Below, in pieces: positions 8,296 through 17,180 of a stretch of 64,000 nt of DNA. This stretch comes from Siccirubricoccus sp. G192 (lineage in GTDB: Bacteria > Pseudomonadota > Alphaproteobacteria > Acetobacterales > Acetobacteraceae): assembly GCF_019084075.1 (NCBI RefSeq), contig NZ_JAHREN010000001.1, positions 3,863,501 to 3,927,500 of the forward strand. Reading direction: 5' to 3'. Below the pieces are notes generated by a model that saw only the letters and a list, made by a program, of their open reading frames with translations, did not search any database and was not told where the DNA came from. A program made the translations under genes and the position numbers. Numbering within the stretch: position 1 is the stretch's first letter; the number at the start of each line of letters is the position of its first letter.

Positions 8296-8860
8296 TCATC
8301 CCATGGGCTCGATCGAGATGGCCAGCGCCTCCTCGTAGACGAGGTCGACCTGGTCGCCGACGCGCAGCCTCCGGATGAAGGATTGGACGTCCGGGTTCTG
8401 CGCGACGACGGTGCGCGGCACGTTGTTCGGCCCGATGAAGCTGATTGAGTTTGACGCGGGATCGACGGCCGTGACGGTCACCCGGCCACGCCGGACCCGC
8501 GTGATCTCCCCTCCCGGCCGGCCGGCCGTCTCGCGCCGGTCGACATTCACGCCCTCGAAGGGCTGGCTCGTGCGCGAGAAGGGGGTGACCGCCTGGGCGG
8601 CCAGCGCCTGGTAATACTGCACTCTGACCCGGTCGCCCGGCCTGATCTGGCCGAGGCGCTGCACCCGCGGGCTCACGACCATGCTCCGCAGCGCGCCCGA
8701 TTGCTCGCCGCCGCCGCTCCGCAGCAGGAGTTCACGCGAGACCGGGTCCACGGTCTCCACGACGGCATTCATGGTGCTCGTCTGTTCGGTGTCCACCGAG
8801 CGGCATGAGGCGAGGAGGGGGCAGCGCGAGCGCCCCGATGAGAGTTGTACGGCGATGCAT
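8296..8860 (-). CDS. Putative lipoprotein with a frameshift in its signal peptide
   Basis: Translation from ATG at 8860 gives MHRRTTLIGALAL, a lipoprotein n- and h-region, but then runs out of frame. The long downstream frame contains PLLASC, the matching lipobox, followed by the full mature protein. The two halves join if the run of five G at 8817-8821 (C on the coding strand) is four. Restored length is 187 residues. The mature part has two similar units: one starts VVETVDPVSRELLL and has GDRVRVQYYQALA, the other VTAVDPASNSISF with GDQVDLVYEEALA. Each looks like a small beta-barrel. The window's first gene is a paralogue. If the shift is real, translation could begin only at 8772, giving a protein without a signal. 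Confidence 0.6.
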
Positions 8861-9159
8861 GACCTTCCTCCAGGATCCGAGGGCTGGAGGGTAACAAACG
8901 TGGCCATGCATCTCCGCAAGAACGACTATCGAAAATGCGCTCGGTGGCGGGCACGGTCAGGCGGCTGCGCAGGGGTGAGCGCCTGCGCACGCACGCCGAG
9001 GCATGCCGGAACAGGAAAAAGATACGGTTTGTGCGAGAGCGGATCACCACCGCCGGCCAGGATCCCCGCGATCGGGCCGTGCGCCCCGTGGTCCGGAATG
9101 CTGCCAGGCCGGGGGGTGCGCGCCGCGGCGCAGTTCGTGAGCCCTGCTTCGGTGGAGTC

Positions 9160-9366
9160 ATGCCGGCAGATCCCTTTCCCAAGTGGGCCCTGGTGGCCCT
9201 GGCCGTCACGGTGGCTGCAGCCGTCCTCGGTCTGGCCTTGTACGGCATGGGCTTCCGCGGCATGTCGGATGTGCTGCTCAGAGACATGGGGAGACCGCTG
9301 ATGCCGCCCCTCTGGAGCGGGAACGCGGTGGGCTTCGGGATGCCGACGCCTGTCCGGCTCGCCTGA
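9160..9366 (+). CDS. Small single-span membrane protein
   Basis: 68 residues from MPADPFPKWALVALAVTV, preceded by ggtggag four bases before the ATG. One clear transmembrane helix (about residues 8-27) is followed by a polar tail ending in WSGNAVGFGMPTPVRLA. No family recognised. An upstream extension in the same frame is arginine-rich and looks non-coding. Confidence 0.5.
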   Translation: MPADPFPKWALVALAVTVAAAVLGLALYGMGFRGMSDVLLRDMGRPLMPPLWSGNAVGFGMPTPVRLA

Positions 9367-9447
9367 CACGGAAGTTGCGTTACCTGCCTATGGAAGCCGT
9401 AGCGTGATGCGCGCGGCGCCGTGCTGAATCAGGGGCGTGCCGATGCC

Positions 9448-9738
9448 TCAAATCTTGCGCCGCTTGAGGGTAGCTACGGCCAGGTCGGCCGTTCCCGGCC
9501 CAGCAACGACGTATGCTCCGGGGTGGCCCATGACCGGAGCGAGGCTGACCCGGTCGCATGGCCTGAAACCGCGGATCTCCATCCGGTCGCCGCGGCGCAG
9601 CGTCTCCAATACCGAATAGCCCACCAGCCCGGATATGGCGCCGGCTCCTCCCCCGGCATGCCGCCGCGAATAGTCGGTGGAGCAGCGGCGGTCTTCGCTG
9701 GCCACACCGGTCGCACATACAGGAGGTACGAGGGCCAT
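9448..9738 (-). CDS. Hypothetical protein, weak
   Basis: 96 residues from MALVPPVCATGVASEDRRC, with a glycine-rich patch (HAGGGAGAISGLVGYSVLE) and a basic C-terminus (LKRRKI). Residue composition is protein-like, but there is no clear signal or ribosome site. It may be a remnant of a secreted protein. The rest of 9367-9947 holds nothing else I can support. Confidence 0.3.
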   Translation of the reverse strand: MALVPPVCATGVASEDRRCSTDYSRRHAGGGAGAISGLVGYSVLETLRRGDRMEIRGFRPCDRVSLAPVMGHPGAYVVAGPGTADLAVATLKRRKI

Positions 9739-9947
9739 TCGGTCGAGGCCGGACGGGACCCGCCGCGGCGTCAACTCCAGCGGCAACATGCCCGCCTCGG
9801 GCCACACGCTACGACCGCCTCGCCCGCAATTACCTCGCAGCGCTCGCTCTCGTCGCTGTCGCCGCCGAACGGGCTGAATGAGTCCCCTCCCTAAGCGCTA
9901 GACTCGCTCTACTGAAATGCGCATCGTTGCCGCGAGAACATTACGCC

Positions 9948-10919
9948 ATGACCATGACCGGCCGCCGAGCGCTGCTCGCTTTGCCCGCCGCCCTGCCGGG
10001 TCATGCCAGCGCGCAAGACCTCCCGACCCGACCCCTGACCTGGGTGGTGCCCTTCCCTCCTGGCAACATTGCCGATGCCGCCTCCCGCCTCGTAGCGCAG
10101 CGCCTGGGGCAGGTGCTCGGCCGACGCGTCGATGTGGAGAACCGACCGGGCGTCGGAGGGACGATCGGGACCGAGGCAGTGGCCCGCGCGGCGCCGGACG
10201 GCCACACGCTGCTCTACGGCGGCCTGGGTCCGATCGCGGCGGCGCCCCATCTTGTCCCCAGCCTCCGCTTTGATCCGGCGAGGGATCTCGCCCCGGTGCA
10301 TGGCATCGGCGCCTCGCCGTGCATGATCGTCATCGGCCCGCGGCGGCCCTGGACCACCCTCGCCGAACTCGCCGCCGCGGCGCGCGCGCGACCAGAGGGT
10401 CTGGTCTATGCCTCGCCTGGGATCGGGACCGTGCCCCACTTGGCGGCGGAGGTGTTCCAGCAGGTGGCCGAGGTGCGGCTCGTCCACGCGCCCTACGTCA
10501 ACACCGCCGAGATACTGAGCGACGTGATCGGTGGCCGGGTGGACGTGACCTGGGACTTCCCGCTGACCGCGGCCCCGCATGTGCGCGAAGGACGGCTGCG
10601 GGCGCTCGCCGTGACCGACTTCGACCGGGTGCGCGTCGCATCCGAGGTGCCGACGTTGATGGAGTGCGGCTTCCCCGGGGCTGAGATGCGCGGCTGGGCA
10701 GGGGTCTTCGCCCCCGCCCGCACCCCATCGGCCACCGTCGCGCGGCTGGCGGCGGCGCTGCGAGAAACGCTACTCGACCAAACGGTGAAGGCATTTTTTG
10801 ACGGGACGGGCACGGTGCTCTGGCCCGATGTGGGCACGGAGCGCTTCCGCGCGTTTCTGGCCGAGGAGTTGCCCCGCGTCGCCACGCTCATCGCCCGCGC
10901 CAAGGCATCGCCACGCTAG
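9948..10919 (+). CDS. Bug-family tripartite tricarboxylate transporter receptor, orphan
   Basis: 323 residues from MTMTGRRALLALPAALPG, with a short signal peptide cut near ASA/QD. The mature protein has the Bug signatures: TWVVPFPPGNIADAASRL (ligand loop), VENRPGVGGTIGTEAVARA, PDGHTLLYGG, the mid-domain FDPARDLAPV and LVYASPGIGTVPHLAAEVF. Bug proteins bind carboxylates in the periplasm and deliver them to TctAB membrane units. No tctAB lies adjacent, so this is an orphan receptor, which is common in Bug-rich genomes. Ligand cannot be told from sequence. Confidence 0.88.
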   Translation: MTMTGRRALLALPAALPGHASAQDLPTRPLTWVVPFPPGNIADAASRLVAQRLGQVLGRRVDVENRPGVGGTIGTEAVARAAPDGHTLLYGGLGPIAAAPHLVPSLRFDPARDLAPVHGIGASPCMIVIGPRRPWTTLAELAAAARARPEGLVYASPGIGTVPHLAAEVFQQVAEVRLVHAPYVNTAEILSDVIGGRVDVTWDFPLTAAPHVREGRLRALAVTDFDRVRVASEVPTLMECGFPGAEMRGWAGVFAPARTPSATVARLAAALRETLLDQTVKAFFDGTGTVLWPDVGTERFRAFLAEELPRVATLIARAKASPR

Positions 10920-10978
10920 CCCGCAACCGTCGAACCGCTGGCCTTCACACCTCCTCACTCGGTCAGCCCCGCGGCCTG

Positions 10979-11269
10979 TCAAACATAGTGGCGCATCAGC
11001 TTTGTCGAGAACTCCTGCAGCAGAAGGGCCTCGAGCCTATCCGCCGAGCGGCGTAGTTCCACGTCGGCGGCGGCTGCGCTGACTTCCAGCAGCCGCATCA
11101 TCATTGGCTCGGAACAGAAGCCAGGGCCTTCATAACCCTCGTCGGGCTGCACCAGGCCCGCATCAACTGCCCGCTGAAAAAGGTGCTGCGCGACATCCTC
11201 TGTCGCATCCGACAGTTCCTCGTTGCACAGCAGGTGCGCGTATATCGGGATCAGGTCCGAGTGTTCCAT
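10979..11269 (-). CDS. Small acidic cytoplasmic protein, unknown
   Basis: 96 residues from MEHSDLIPIYAHLLCNEELS. Acidic and helix-rich (DATEDVAQHLFQRAVDAGLV, LRRSADRLEALLLQEF) with no signal peptide and no known domain. It converges with the Bug gene. A Met 16 codons upstream is also possible. Confidence 0.5.
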   Translation of the reverse strand: MEHSDLIPIYAHLLCNEELSDATEDVAQHLFQRAVDAGLVQPDEGYEGPGFCSEPMMMRLLEVSAAAADVELRRSADRLEALLLQEFSTKLMRHYV

Positions 11270-11413
11270 TGCGGTGCAGCCACCCCGCAACAATTCGAGT
11301 GGTTCTCCAGCCAACACTTCAGTCGGAACGCAATATGGCCGGTTGCGGCAATCTCAACCCTTGGCGAGCCTCCGGCCTTCTGAGCAACGACGGGTACCGT
11401 CTGGCGGACACCA

Positions 11414-12203
11414 CTAGTCGTAATCGGCCAGCTGGTCCAGGCGGGAGGCACGCGCTTCGAAGCGCGCCCTTATAGTCGCCGCGCGCCTCTCGATCGCAAC
11501 CCCCGCCTCTCCATCGAGTGCCTCCACCTGCTCCCTCAGCACCGCGATCTTCGCGACGCCCTCGCGCCGCAGCGCGTCCGCCAGCGCCGCGGCGCGCCGC
11601 TTGACCTGGCGCAGCTCCGCGGCCCGCTTCCGCGACAGCGCCCTGAGCGTGGACGCGTCCTGCCCGTCGCGGGGCTCCATCCTGAGCTTCGCCAGCCCAC
11701 CTCGGAGCGCGTCCAGTTCGTGCTCGATCCTGGCTTCGGCGAGCGGCCCCTCAAGACGGTGGCGGAAGGCATGCCCACCCAGTCCGGCGATCCGCGCATC
11801 GAGCAGCGGCGGATCCTCCTCTTCGGCCTCCGCGATCATCGCCGCCCCGCCCGGCCGAAGGTCGTGCGAGATCCGCTCCAGGAACCGGGAGTCCAGGCCC
11901 GCCTTGTAGAGTTCGCTCACGGTGCCCACCAGGCCCGACCGGACCGTCCGCAGCACGGCGGGGATGGCTCCGCCGAGCAGAGACACGAGCACACCGACGG
12001 CCGCCGCGACGGCCGGCGCGGCGGTTCCCTTGCCGGGGGGGCACCGGCTCGCTGGTCACCAGCCCTGACCCGTTCGGCGACCGGACGACGATCGCCACCG
12101 CGTACAAGGAGAGGCTTCCCTCGGCGTGGCGGTGACGCAGCAGTTCTGCTGCCTTACGCGCCCGAGCATCGTTGTCGAACAGGGCCACGAGCAACTCGTC
12201 CAT
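11414..12203 (-). CDS. DUF1269-type membrane protein with a C-terminal coiled coil, frameshifted
   Basis: The start (MDELLVALFDNDARARKAAELL ... YAVAIVVRSPNGSG) is the typical N-terminus of DUF1269 proteins. The continuation, with a hydrophobic VGVLVSLLGGAIPAVL, SELYKAGLDSRFLERISHDL and GGAAMIAEAEEEDP, lies in the next frame. The two meet at a run of seven G at 12035-12041; six would give PVPPGKGTAAPAVAAAVG and a 262-residue protein. Beyond the DUF1269 part is about 110 residues of charged coiled coil (ALSRKRAAELRQVKRRAAAL). Function is unknown; members are often linked to stress responses. Confidence 0.72.
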
Positions 12204-13121
12204 TTAACAACGTCCTCGGACCGCCGTGAGAGGGACGGTGCTTCGGTCGGCGACGGACGATGGCGCCCCACGGGAGTGACCCGCGCGGAAGCGGAACCCA
12301 GGCACGCGGCCTCCGAAGCCTCATGCCGTCGCATTCCGCTTCCGGCGCGACACCTGGATGTGGACGCAGGAATGGCTTTCCTCCCCCGCCCGCCACGCTG
12401 CTGCCATCGACTATCGTGCTGCCCCTGAGGATACGGCATCCGGGGTTGGGCGAAGGCGGCAAAGCCTATCGCAATTTCACGGCCTCCCCTGGATTGACCC
12501 CCGTTCAGGATCGCGTGGCCGAGGAGCCCCGGTCGTGTCAGCAACCAGGGTGCCGACTGCGCGGGCGATGATGCCGGAGGCCGTGACGCGCCCGTTTACG
12601 CGCAGGATCGACGAGCGCGTGCCACAGGAAAGAGCAGCGCTCGGCGGCGCAAAGCCGCCCCGAAGAGGCTCGTGCAGGCCTCCATCCGCCGCCGCGCCAT
12701 GTCGACCCGACGCGATCCGCGTGGGCGGTCTGAATCGCGGATGCCATCGGCCGAGGAATCGACCGCAACGGTGGGCTCCTGGCGCCACCGCGCGCCGGCC
12801 CAATGGCCGACGCTCCAGGCACCCAGAACTGGCGGTGCCCTTGCACGACCGGCGGACCGCGGGGCAGCCGCAGCCCAGGGCCGCACACTCCCCACCCTGC
12901 AACCATGGATACGCAGGTTGCGCGAAGTGGCCAACGGATGCCGGATCCAAGTCGGGTGGAGAACGAAACTTTGCCGAATTTCGATAGCGTGGGGCTGCCG
13001 AAGCTCGATGTTAGGACGGCATAATATCTCCTGGCTGAAGTGCCATCATGGATCCGGTGCGGGGGTGCCGGACGGAGGCGGCGGGGCCTTCAAGAAGGGG
13101 GATGTCGGAGAGAGATGTGCA
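12204..13121. other. 918-bp stretch without a supported gene
   Basis: Frames on both strands are arginine- and proline-rich shadows without signal peptides or recognisable domains; the longest is on the minus strand at 12477-12950. The last 150 bases are less GC-rich and probably hold the promoter of the AraC-type gene at 13122; no confident -35/-10 pair was seen. Confidence 0.4.
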
Positions 13122-14075
13122 ATGATATCCGGACATGTGACCCTCTGCAGGTCGTTCAGCGAACCCCAGGATCTGGCATCCTGCCTCCGGAGCGTGGCGG
13201 TCGAGGCGGTACCCGTGCACCCGGGTCCCTTCACCGGATCGGTCTCGAGCATCGATCTCGATGGCGCAACCCTGGAGATCGTCCGCAGCGATCCCGTCCT
13301 GCTGCTCGGGACGGCCGCTGAGGACCGGAGCGGCTTCCTTCTGATGCTTGGCGAGACGCGCCAAGCAAGATGGAACGGCGCATCAATCAGCGAGGGCCAG
13401 GTCGCCCTGTTCGGGAATGGCCTGCCCGTCGCCGTCGCCAGCCCTGGAAGCTTCGCTTGCGCCTTCGTGAGTTCCGCGGGCGCGGAGCGCCAAGGCATCC
13501 TCCCGGCCGGCTGGGATCAGGCTTGGCGCGACCTGCCAGACCCGATACGGCACGTCGATGCGCAGGCGCACGCGCGCCTCGCGTTGCTCGCCGAGGCCGC
13601 CGAGCGGGCCGCGTTCCCTGCCCCGGCCTGCCCGGGGCGAACCGAGGGGCTCCGCGCGGAGCGCGCCACGCTCCGGGATGCCGTTCGGACCTTGTTCGTG
13701 CCGCCGGGCGAAGCTGTCCCGCGACGGCGCGGCAGGCCTCCCTCGCGCGTTCAGATCGTGCGCGAGGCCGACGACTATCTCCAGGCGAACCCGGCACGGC
13801 CGATCTACACGGACGAGCTCTGCACGGCTCTGGGTGTCTCGGCCTCCTGCCTGCACGCGGCGTTCGAGGCCACATTCGGGCTCAGCCCCCACCGCTTCCT
13901 CAAGCTGCGCCGGATGGCCATGGTGCGCACCATGCTCCTGTCGGGCTCGGGCCCCTGGCACTCGGTCAAGGCGGCGGCGCTGTCGCATGGCTTCTGGCAC
14001 CTGGGGCAGTTCGCCCACGACTATCGTGCCCTGTTTGGCGAATCCCCGTCCGAGACGCTCGCCCGCTCGCGATGA
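13122..14075 (+). CDS. AraC-family transcriptional regulator (copy 1 of 3)
   Basis: 317 residues; ATG at 13122 follows a ggagagag ribosome site. The N-terminal 200 residues look like a cupin-like sensor domain (VPVHPGPFTGSVSSIDLDGATLEIV). The C-terminal 100 residues carry two helix-turn-helix motifs: TDELCTALGVSASCLHAAFE and a second in HGFWHLGQFAHDYRALFGE. The linker has RRRGRPPSRVQIVREADDYL. The next gene is its tandem paralogue and a third copy lies at 24342-25301. The three flank the AI-2E exporter and pfl operon, which they may regulate; this is inference from position. Confidence 0.85.
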   Translation: MISGHVTLCRSFSEPQDLASCLRSVAVEAVPVHPGPFTGSVSSIDLDGATLEIVRSDPVLLLGTAAEDRSGFLLMLGETRQARWNGASISEGQVALFGNGLPVAVASPGSFACAFVSSAGAERQGILPAGWDQAWRDLPDPIRHVDAQAHARLALLAEAAERAAFPAPACPGRTEGLRAERATLRDAVRTLFVPPGEAVPRRRGRPPSRVQIVREADDYLQANPARPIYTDELCTALGVSASCLHAAFEATFGLSPHRFLKLRRMAMVRTMLLSGSGPWHSVKAAALSHGFWHLGQFAHDYRALFGESPSETLARSR

Positions 14076-14360
14076 CGCGGCCCGACTCGCCTCTTGAGAC
14101 GAACAACGCCGGACAATCCAGCAGGAAAAAGCAGCGCCTCCCGTTCATGTCGCAGATTCGTGATTCTGCCCGACTACCCAGCGTTCCGGCTTTCGGGGCG
14201 CGCGGCGTAGGACCCCCTGCATATCCCACAGCGCGATTTCCAGGAGGCAGCAGGCGCCGGCGTTCAGTGTAGTGGAACTGACGTACTCCCTAATTTCTTT
14301 GTCGCTGCGAGCACAGAGGGTAGCCTCCCGATCCTGAACAGCGCGCCAGGGAGATGTGCC

Positions 14361-15359
14361 ATGCGTGCTGAGGGTGCCCACCTGTCCCGGATCACCGAGC
14401 CGGAGGATCTTGTCCACGCGGTGCCTGGCGTGGTCTTCCGCGCCACTCCCCTATCCGCCGGTCCCTTCGAGGTTTCGCTCACGACCATCGGCCTGGGCGA
14501 CATCACCCTGCAAGCCGGGCACAGCACGCCACATCTGGCCTTCGCGGTGGCGCGTCCCGGGATGGCGGTCGTGCAGCTTCCGTTGGAGAACGTGGACACC
14601 CTCGTCCTGAACGGCCGGGCCGTCCGGCCATGGACGGTGGGGCTCCACGGCGGGGGCGCCGAGCTCCTCAGGGCCAACCCGAGGGAAAGCGGGCATGCGA
14701 ACCTGGTCCTGCCCATGGACAGGGCCGAGGAGCTACTGTGGCTGCCGTCCGGCTCCACGCTGGTCCGCCCGGGCGCGCAGGACTTACTGCAGACCAGGCC
14801 CGAGGCGTGGAACCGGATGGCCGGCATCGTCCACGCCGCCAACGAGGCCGTCGTCAGCGATTCGCAGGCTTTCAACCTGGAGCAGGCGCACAGGGCGCTG
14901 CGCGACGCGCTCCTGGACGCGGCGCACGACCTGATCGTGGGAGCCGGTGTCGGTGGGAACGCCGTCAGATCCCAGAATCCGCGGGCCTGGCGCCGCGTCA
15001 TCACCACCGCCGACGAGTACCTGCGGGCCCATGTGGCGCGCCCGATCTACACTGAGGAACTCTGCTCGGCGCTCGGCGTCTCGGCTTCCGGCCTCGCCCA
15101 GGCGTTCCGCGGCACCTTCGGCCTCAGCCCGCACCGCTTCCTGAAGCTCCGCCGCCTGGCCATGGTGCGAAGCCTGCTGCGCGCGCGGGAAGGGCAGTCG
15201 CCGCTGGTGAAGTCCGTGGCCCTGGCGCACGGCTTCTGGCACCTCGGCCAGTTCGCCCACGACTACCGGGCCCTCTACGGCGAGACCCCATCGGATACGC
15301 TCGCCCGCGCCCCGGGGGGCGACCGCGGCCGGGGAAGACCGCCTCGGATGAGAGGATAG
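14361..15359 (+). CDS. AraC-family transcriptional regulator (copy 2 of 3)
   Basis: 332 residues; ATG at 14361 after agggag. Sensor-like N-terminus (FRATPLSAGPFEVSLTTIGL) and a C-terminal AraC domain nearly identical to copy 1 over FGLSPHRFLKLRR and GFWHLGQFAHDYRAL. The N-terminal domains are far more diverged than the DNA-binding ends, suggesting tandem duplication followed by a change of ligand while the operator type was kept. The C-terminus has an extra basic tail (GDRGRGRPPRMRG). Confidence 0.85.
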   Translation: MRAEGAHLSRITEPEDLVHAVPGVVFRATPLSAGPFEVSLTTIGLGDITLQAGHSTPHLAFAVARPGMAVVQLPLENVDTLVLNGRAVRPWTVGLHGGGAELLRANPRESGHANLVLPMDRAEELLWLPSGSTLVRPGAQDLLQTRPEAWNRMAGIVHAANEAVVSDSQAFNLEQAHRALRDALLDAAHDLIVGAGVGGNAVRSQNPRAWRRVITTADEYLRAHVARPIYTEELCSALGVSASGLAQAFRGTFGLSPHRFLKLRRLAMVRSLLRAREGQSPLVKSVALAHGFWHLGQFAHDYRALYGETPSDTLARAPGGDRGRGRPPRMRG

Positions 15360-15382
15360 GAGTTTCCGCGGGAGGAGCGGGT

Positions 15383-16519
15383 TCATCCGGCTGCCGGCGC
15401 TGCTTCCGCTCGCCACGATTGGAGCAGGGTGAAGGCGACCGCGAGCAAGGCAGGGCCGATGAACAGCCCAAGGAACCCGAACGAGATGAAGCCGCCGAAG
15501 ACGCCGAGGATCACGAGCGTCAGCGGCATCGCCACGCCTCGGCTGATCAGCCAGGGACGGATCAGGTTGTCGCTGGCCGAGACGAGCAGGAGGCCCCAGG
15601 CCGCCATGAAGACGCCCCAGGCGGGCGCATCGTGGCGGAAGAGCCACCACGCTGCGCCGCCCCAGACTGCCGGAATGAGCACCTGGCCGATCTGGCTGAT
15701 CGCCAGCACCAGCACGACGAAGCCCAGCGCCATGGCACCGGGAACGCCGGCAAGAGCGGCGCCGATGCCCATGGCGGTGGCCTGGAAGAAGGCGGTGCCG
15801 ACCACGCCATAGGCCACGCTGCGCAGCGCCCCGCCGGCCGCCTGTAGCGCCCCCGCGGCAGGCTCGCCGCCGAGGCGCTGGACCACGTCGCGCAGGACCG
15901 CCCCGAGCATATCGCCTCTCGCCCAGAACGTCCCGGCGACGACGAGGGCCAGGAGGAACTGGAGCATGCTGTCCGCCAGGGCGCGCGCCACGGCCAGGAC
16001 TCCCTGCCGCAGCCAGTCCGTGTAGGAGCCCATGGCGCGGCGCAGCCCGCCCTCCGCTCCCGCGGCATCCCGCCACGCGAGCGACAGCCTCTCGCCGACG
16101 ACCGGCGTGCGGCCCACCCAGTCCGGCGGTGTCTCCGGCAAGGCGGTGAGCACGGCCTCCACCACCCGCGCACCCTCCGCGATCCGGGACGCGAGCCGGG
16201 GTGCCGTGGCGAGCAGCGGGAGGCCCACCAGGGCGATTCCCGAAAGCGCCATCAGCAGCGCGACGACGCCCCGCGGGAACCCGAACCGCACGAGCGCGGA
16301 CCGCAGCGGCCAGGTGGCGACCGCCAGGACGGCCGCGAACAGGACCGCCGTCAGGAACGGCAGGAGGACGAGGGCGACACCGAGCAGCAGCCCACCCAGC
16401 AGCAGCAGGACCACCGCCCGCTCGATCATGGTCGCCATGCCGCCGCCGAACGCCGGGGCGGTGCCGGCCTCCGCCGGAGGTCTGGTCAGTTCAGCGTCGG
16501 ACACCACGGTGCTGTCCAT
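15383..16519 (-). CDS. AI-2E-family (PerM-like) membrane transporter
   Basis: 378 residues from MDSTVVSDAELTRP. Multiple transmembrane helices in the AI-2E arrangement: an N-terminal pair (AVVLLLLGGLLLGVALVLLP, AAVLAVATWPLRSAL), an extramembrane middle with TALPETPPDWVG and GSYTDWLRQG, and C-terminal helices with the family signature VILGVFGGFISFGFLGLFIGP. Family members export small molecules or ions in different bacteria; the substrate here is unknown. It converges with the AraC copy 2 gene. Longer starts would add a non-membrane arginine-rich stretch. Confidence 0.85.
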   Translation of the reverse strand: MDSTVVSDAELTRPPAEAGTAPAFGGGMATMIERAVVLLLLGGLLLGVALVLLPFLTAVLFAAVLAVATWPLRSALVRFGFPRGVVALLMALSGIALVGLPLLATAPRLASRIAEGARVVEAVLTALPETPPDWVGRTPVVGERLSLAWRDAAGAEGGLRRAMGSYTDWLRQGVLAVARALADSMLQFLLALVVAGTFWARGDMLGAVLRDVVQRLGGEPAAGALQAAGGALRSVAYGVVGTAFFQATAMGIGAALAGVPGAMALGFVVLVLAISQIGQVLIPAVWGGAAWWLFRHDAPAWGVFMAAWGLLLVSASDNLIRPWLISRGVAMPLTLVILGVFGGFISFGFLGLFIGPALLAVAFTLLQSWRAEAAPAAG

Positions 16520-17180
16520 CTGCGGCTTCCCTGCTGTGGCGCCCCCGCCGCGTTTTTGCCCTGGCGACCCGGTCCGGCACGCCATTCCCTTCCTCACCTC
16601 CGAGCCCGGGTCAGCACCGCGGGGCTCTTCGGCCCGGCTCGCCAGCGGGACCACGTTAGGCGGACGGCGTTCGAAGTGCCCGAGGCGTCGCTATCAAGAT
16701 TCGGGCCGGCGAAACCCACCGGTGCGACACGTCCCTGATGGGTGAAGGGGCGCCGCTCCGCCCCTCGAGCTTCCATGGTCCCTGGGCCGGGAGCGCCGGC
16801 AGCCCCTGGCACGCCCCATGCGGCCGGATGCCGGCCATCGCGGCAAGGCCGCATAAGTTCTGAGCGGCCACGGCCAAGTGGAGAATACCGATACCCTTTC
16901 TTTCCCCCCGGATGGCGGTCCGGCTCTAGTCTTTGTGTCGATGAGGGACCGCCCGCGGTCGGGAGCGAATCCGGATCGCCCGACCCGCGCGGATGCCCGC
17001 GGCATATCGCGCCTCGATCCTGGCCGGACCGGAGGAATCACCGCGACCCGCAGCCGACGAGATCGCCGCACCGGGCATGCCGCCCCTGGGTTCGGGCCCG
17101 CGATGCCGGGAAGGGCTCCAGCCGACGCTTCGATCAGCCCCGGGCGAAGGGCGAGCGCCCACGAGAACGGAGGGAACGAG
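16520..17180. other. Upstream region of the pfl operon
   Basis: 661 bases between the divergent AI-2E gene and pflB. No gene supported. I looked for an FNR/FixK-type TTGAT-N4-ATCAA palindrome, expected before an oxygen-controlled pfl operon, and did not find a convincing one. Confidence 0.4.

Noticed and set aside
16520..17180. FNR/FixK box upstream of pflB
   Set aside because: No sequence close to TTGAT-N4-ATCAA was found on reading the region.
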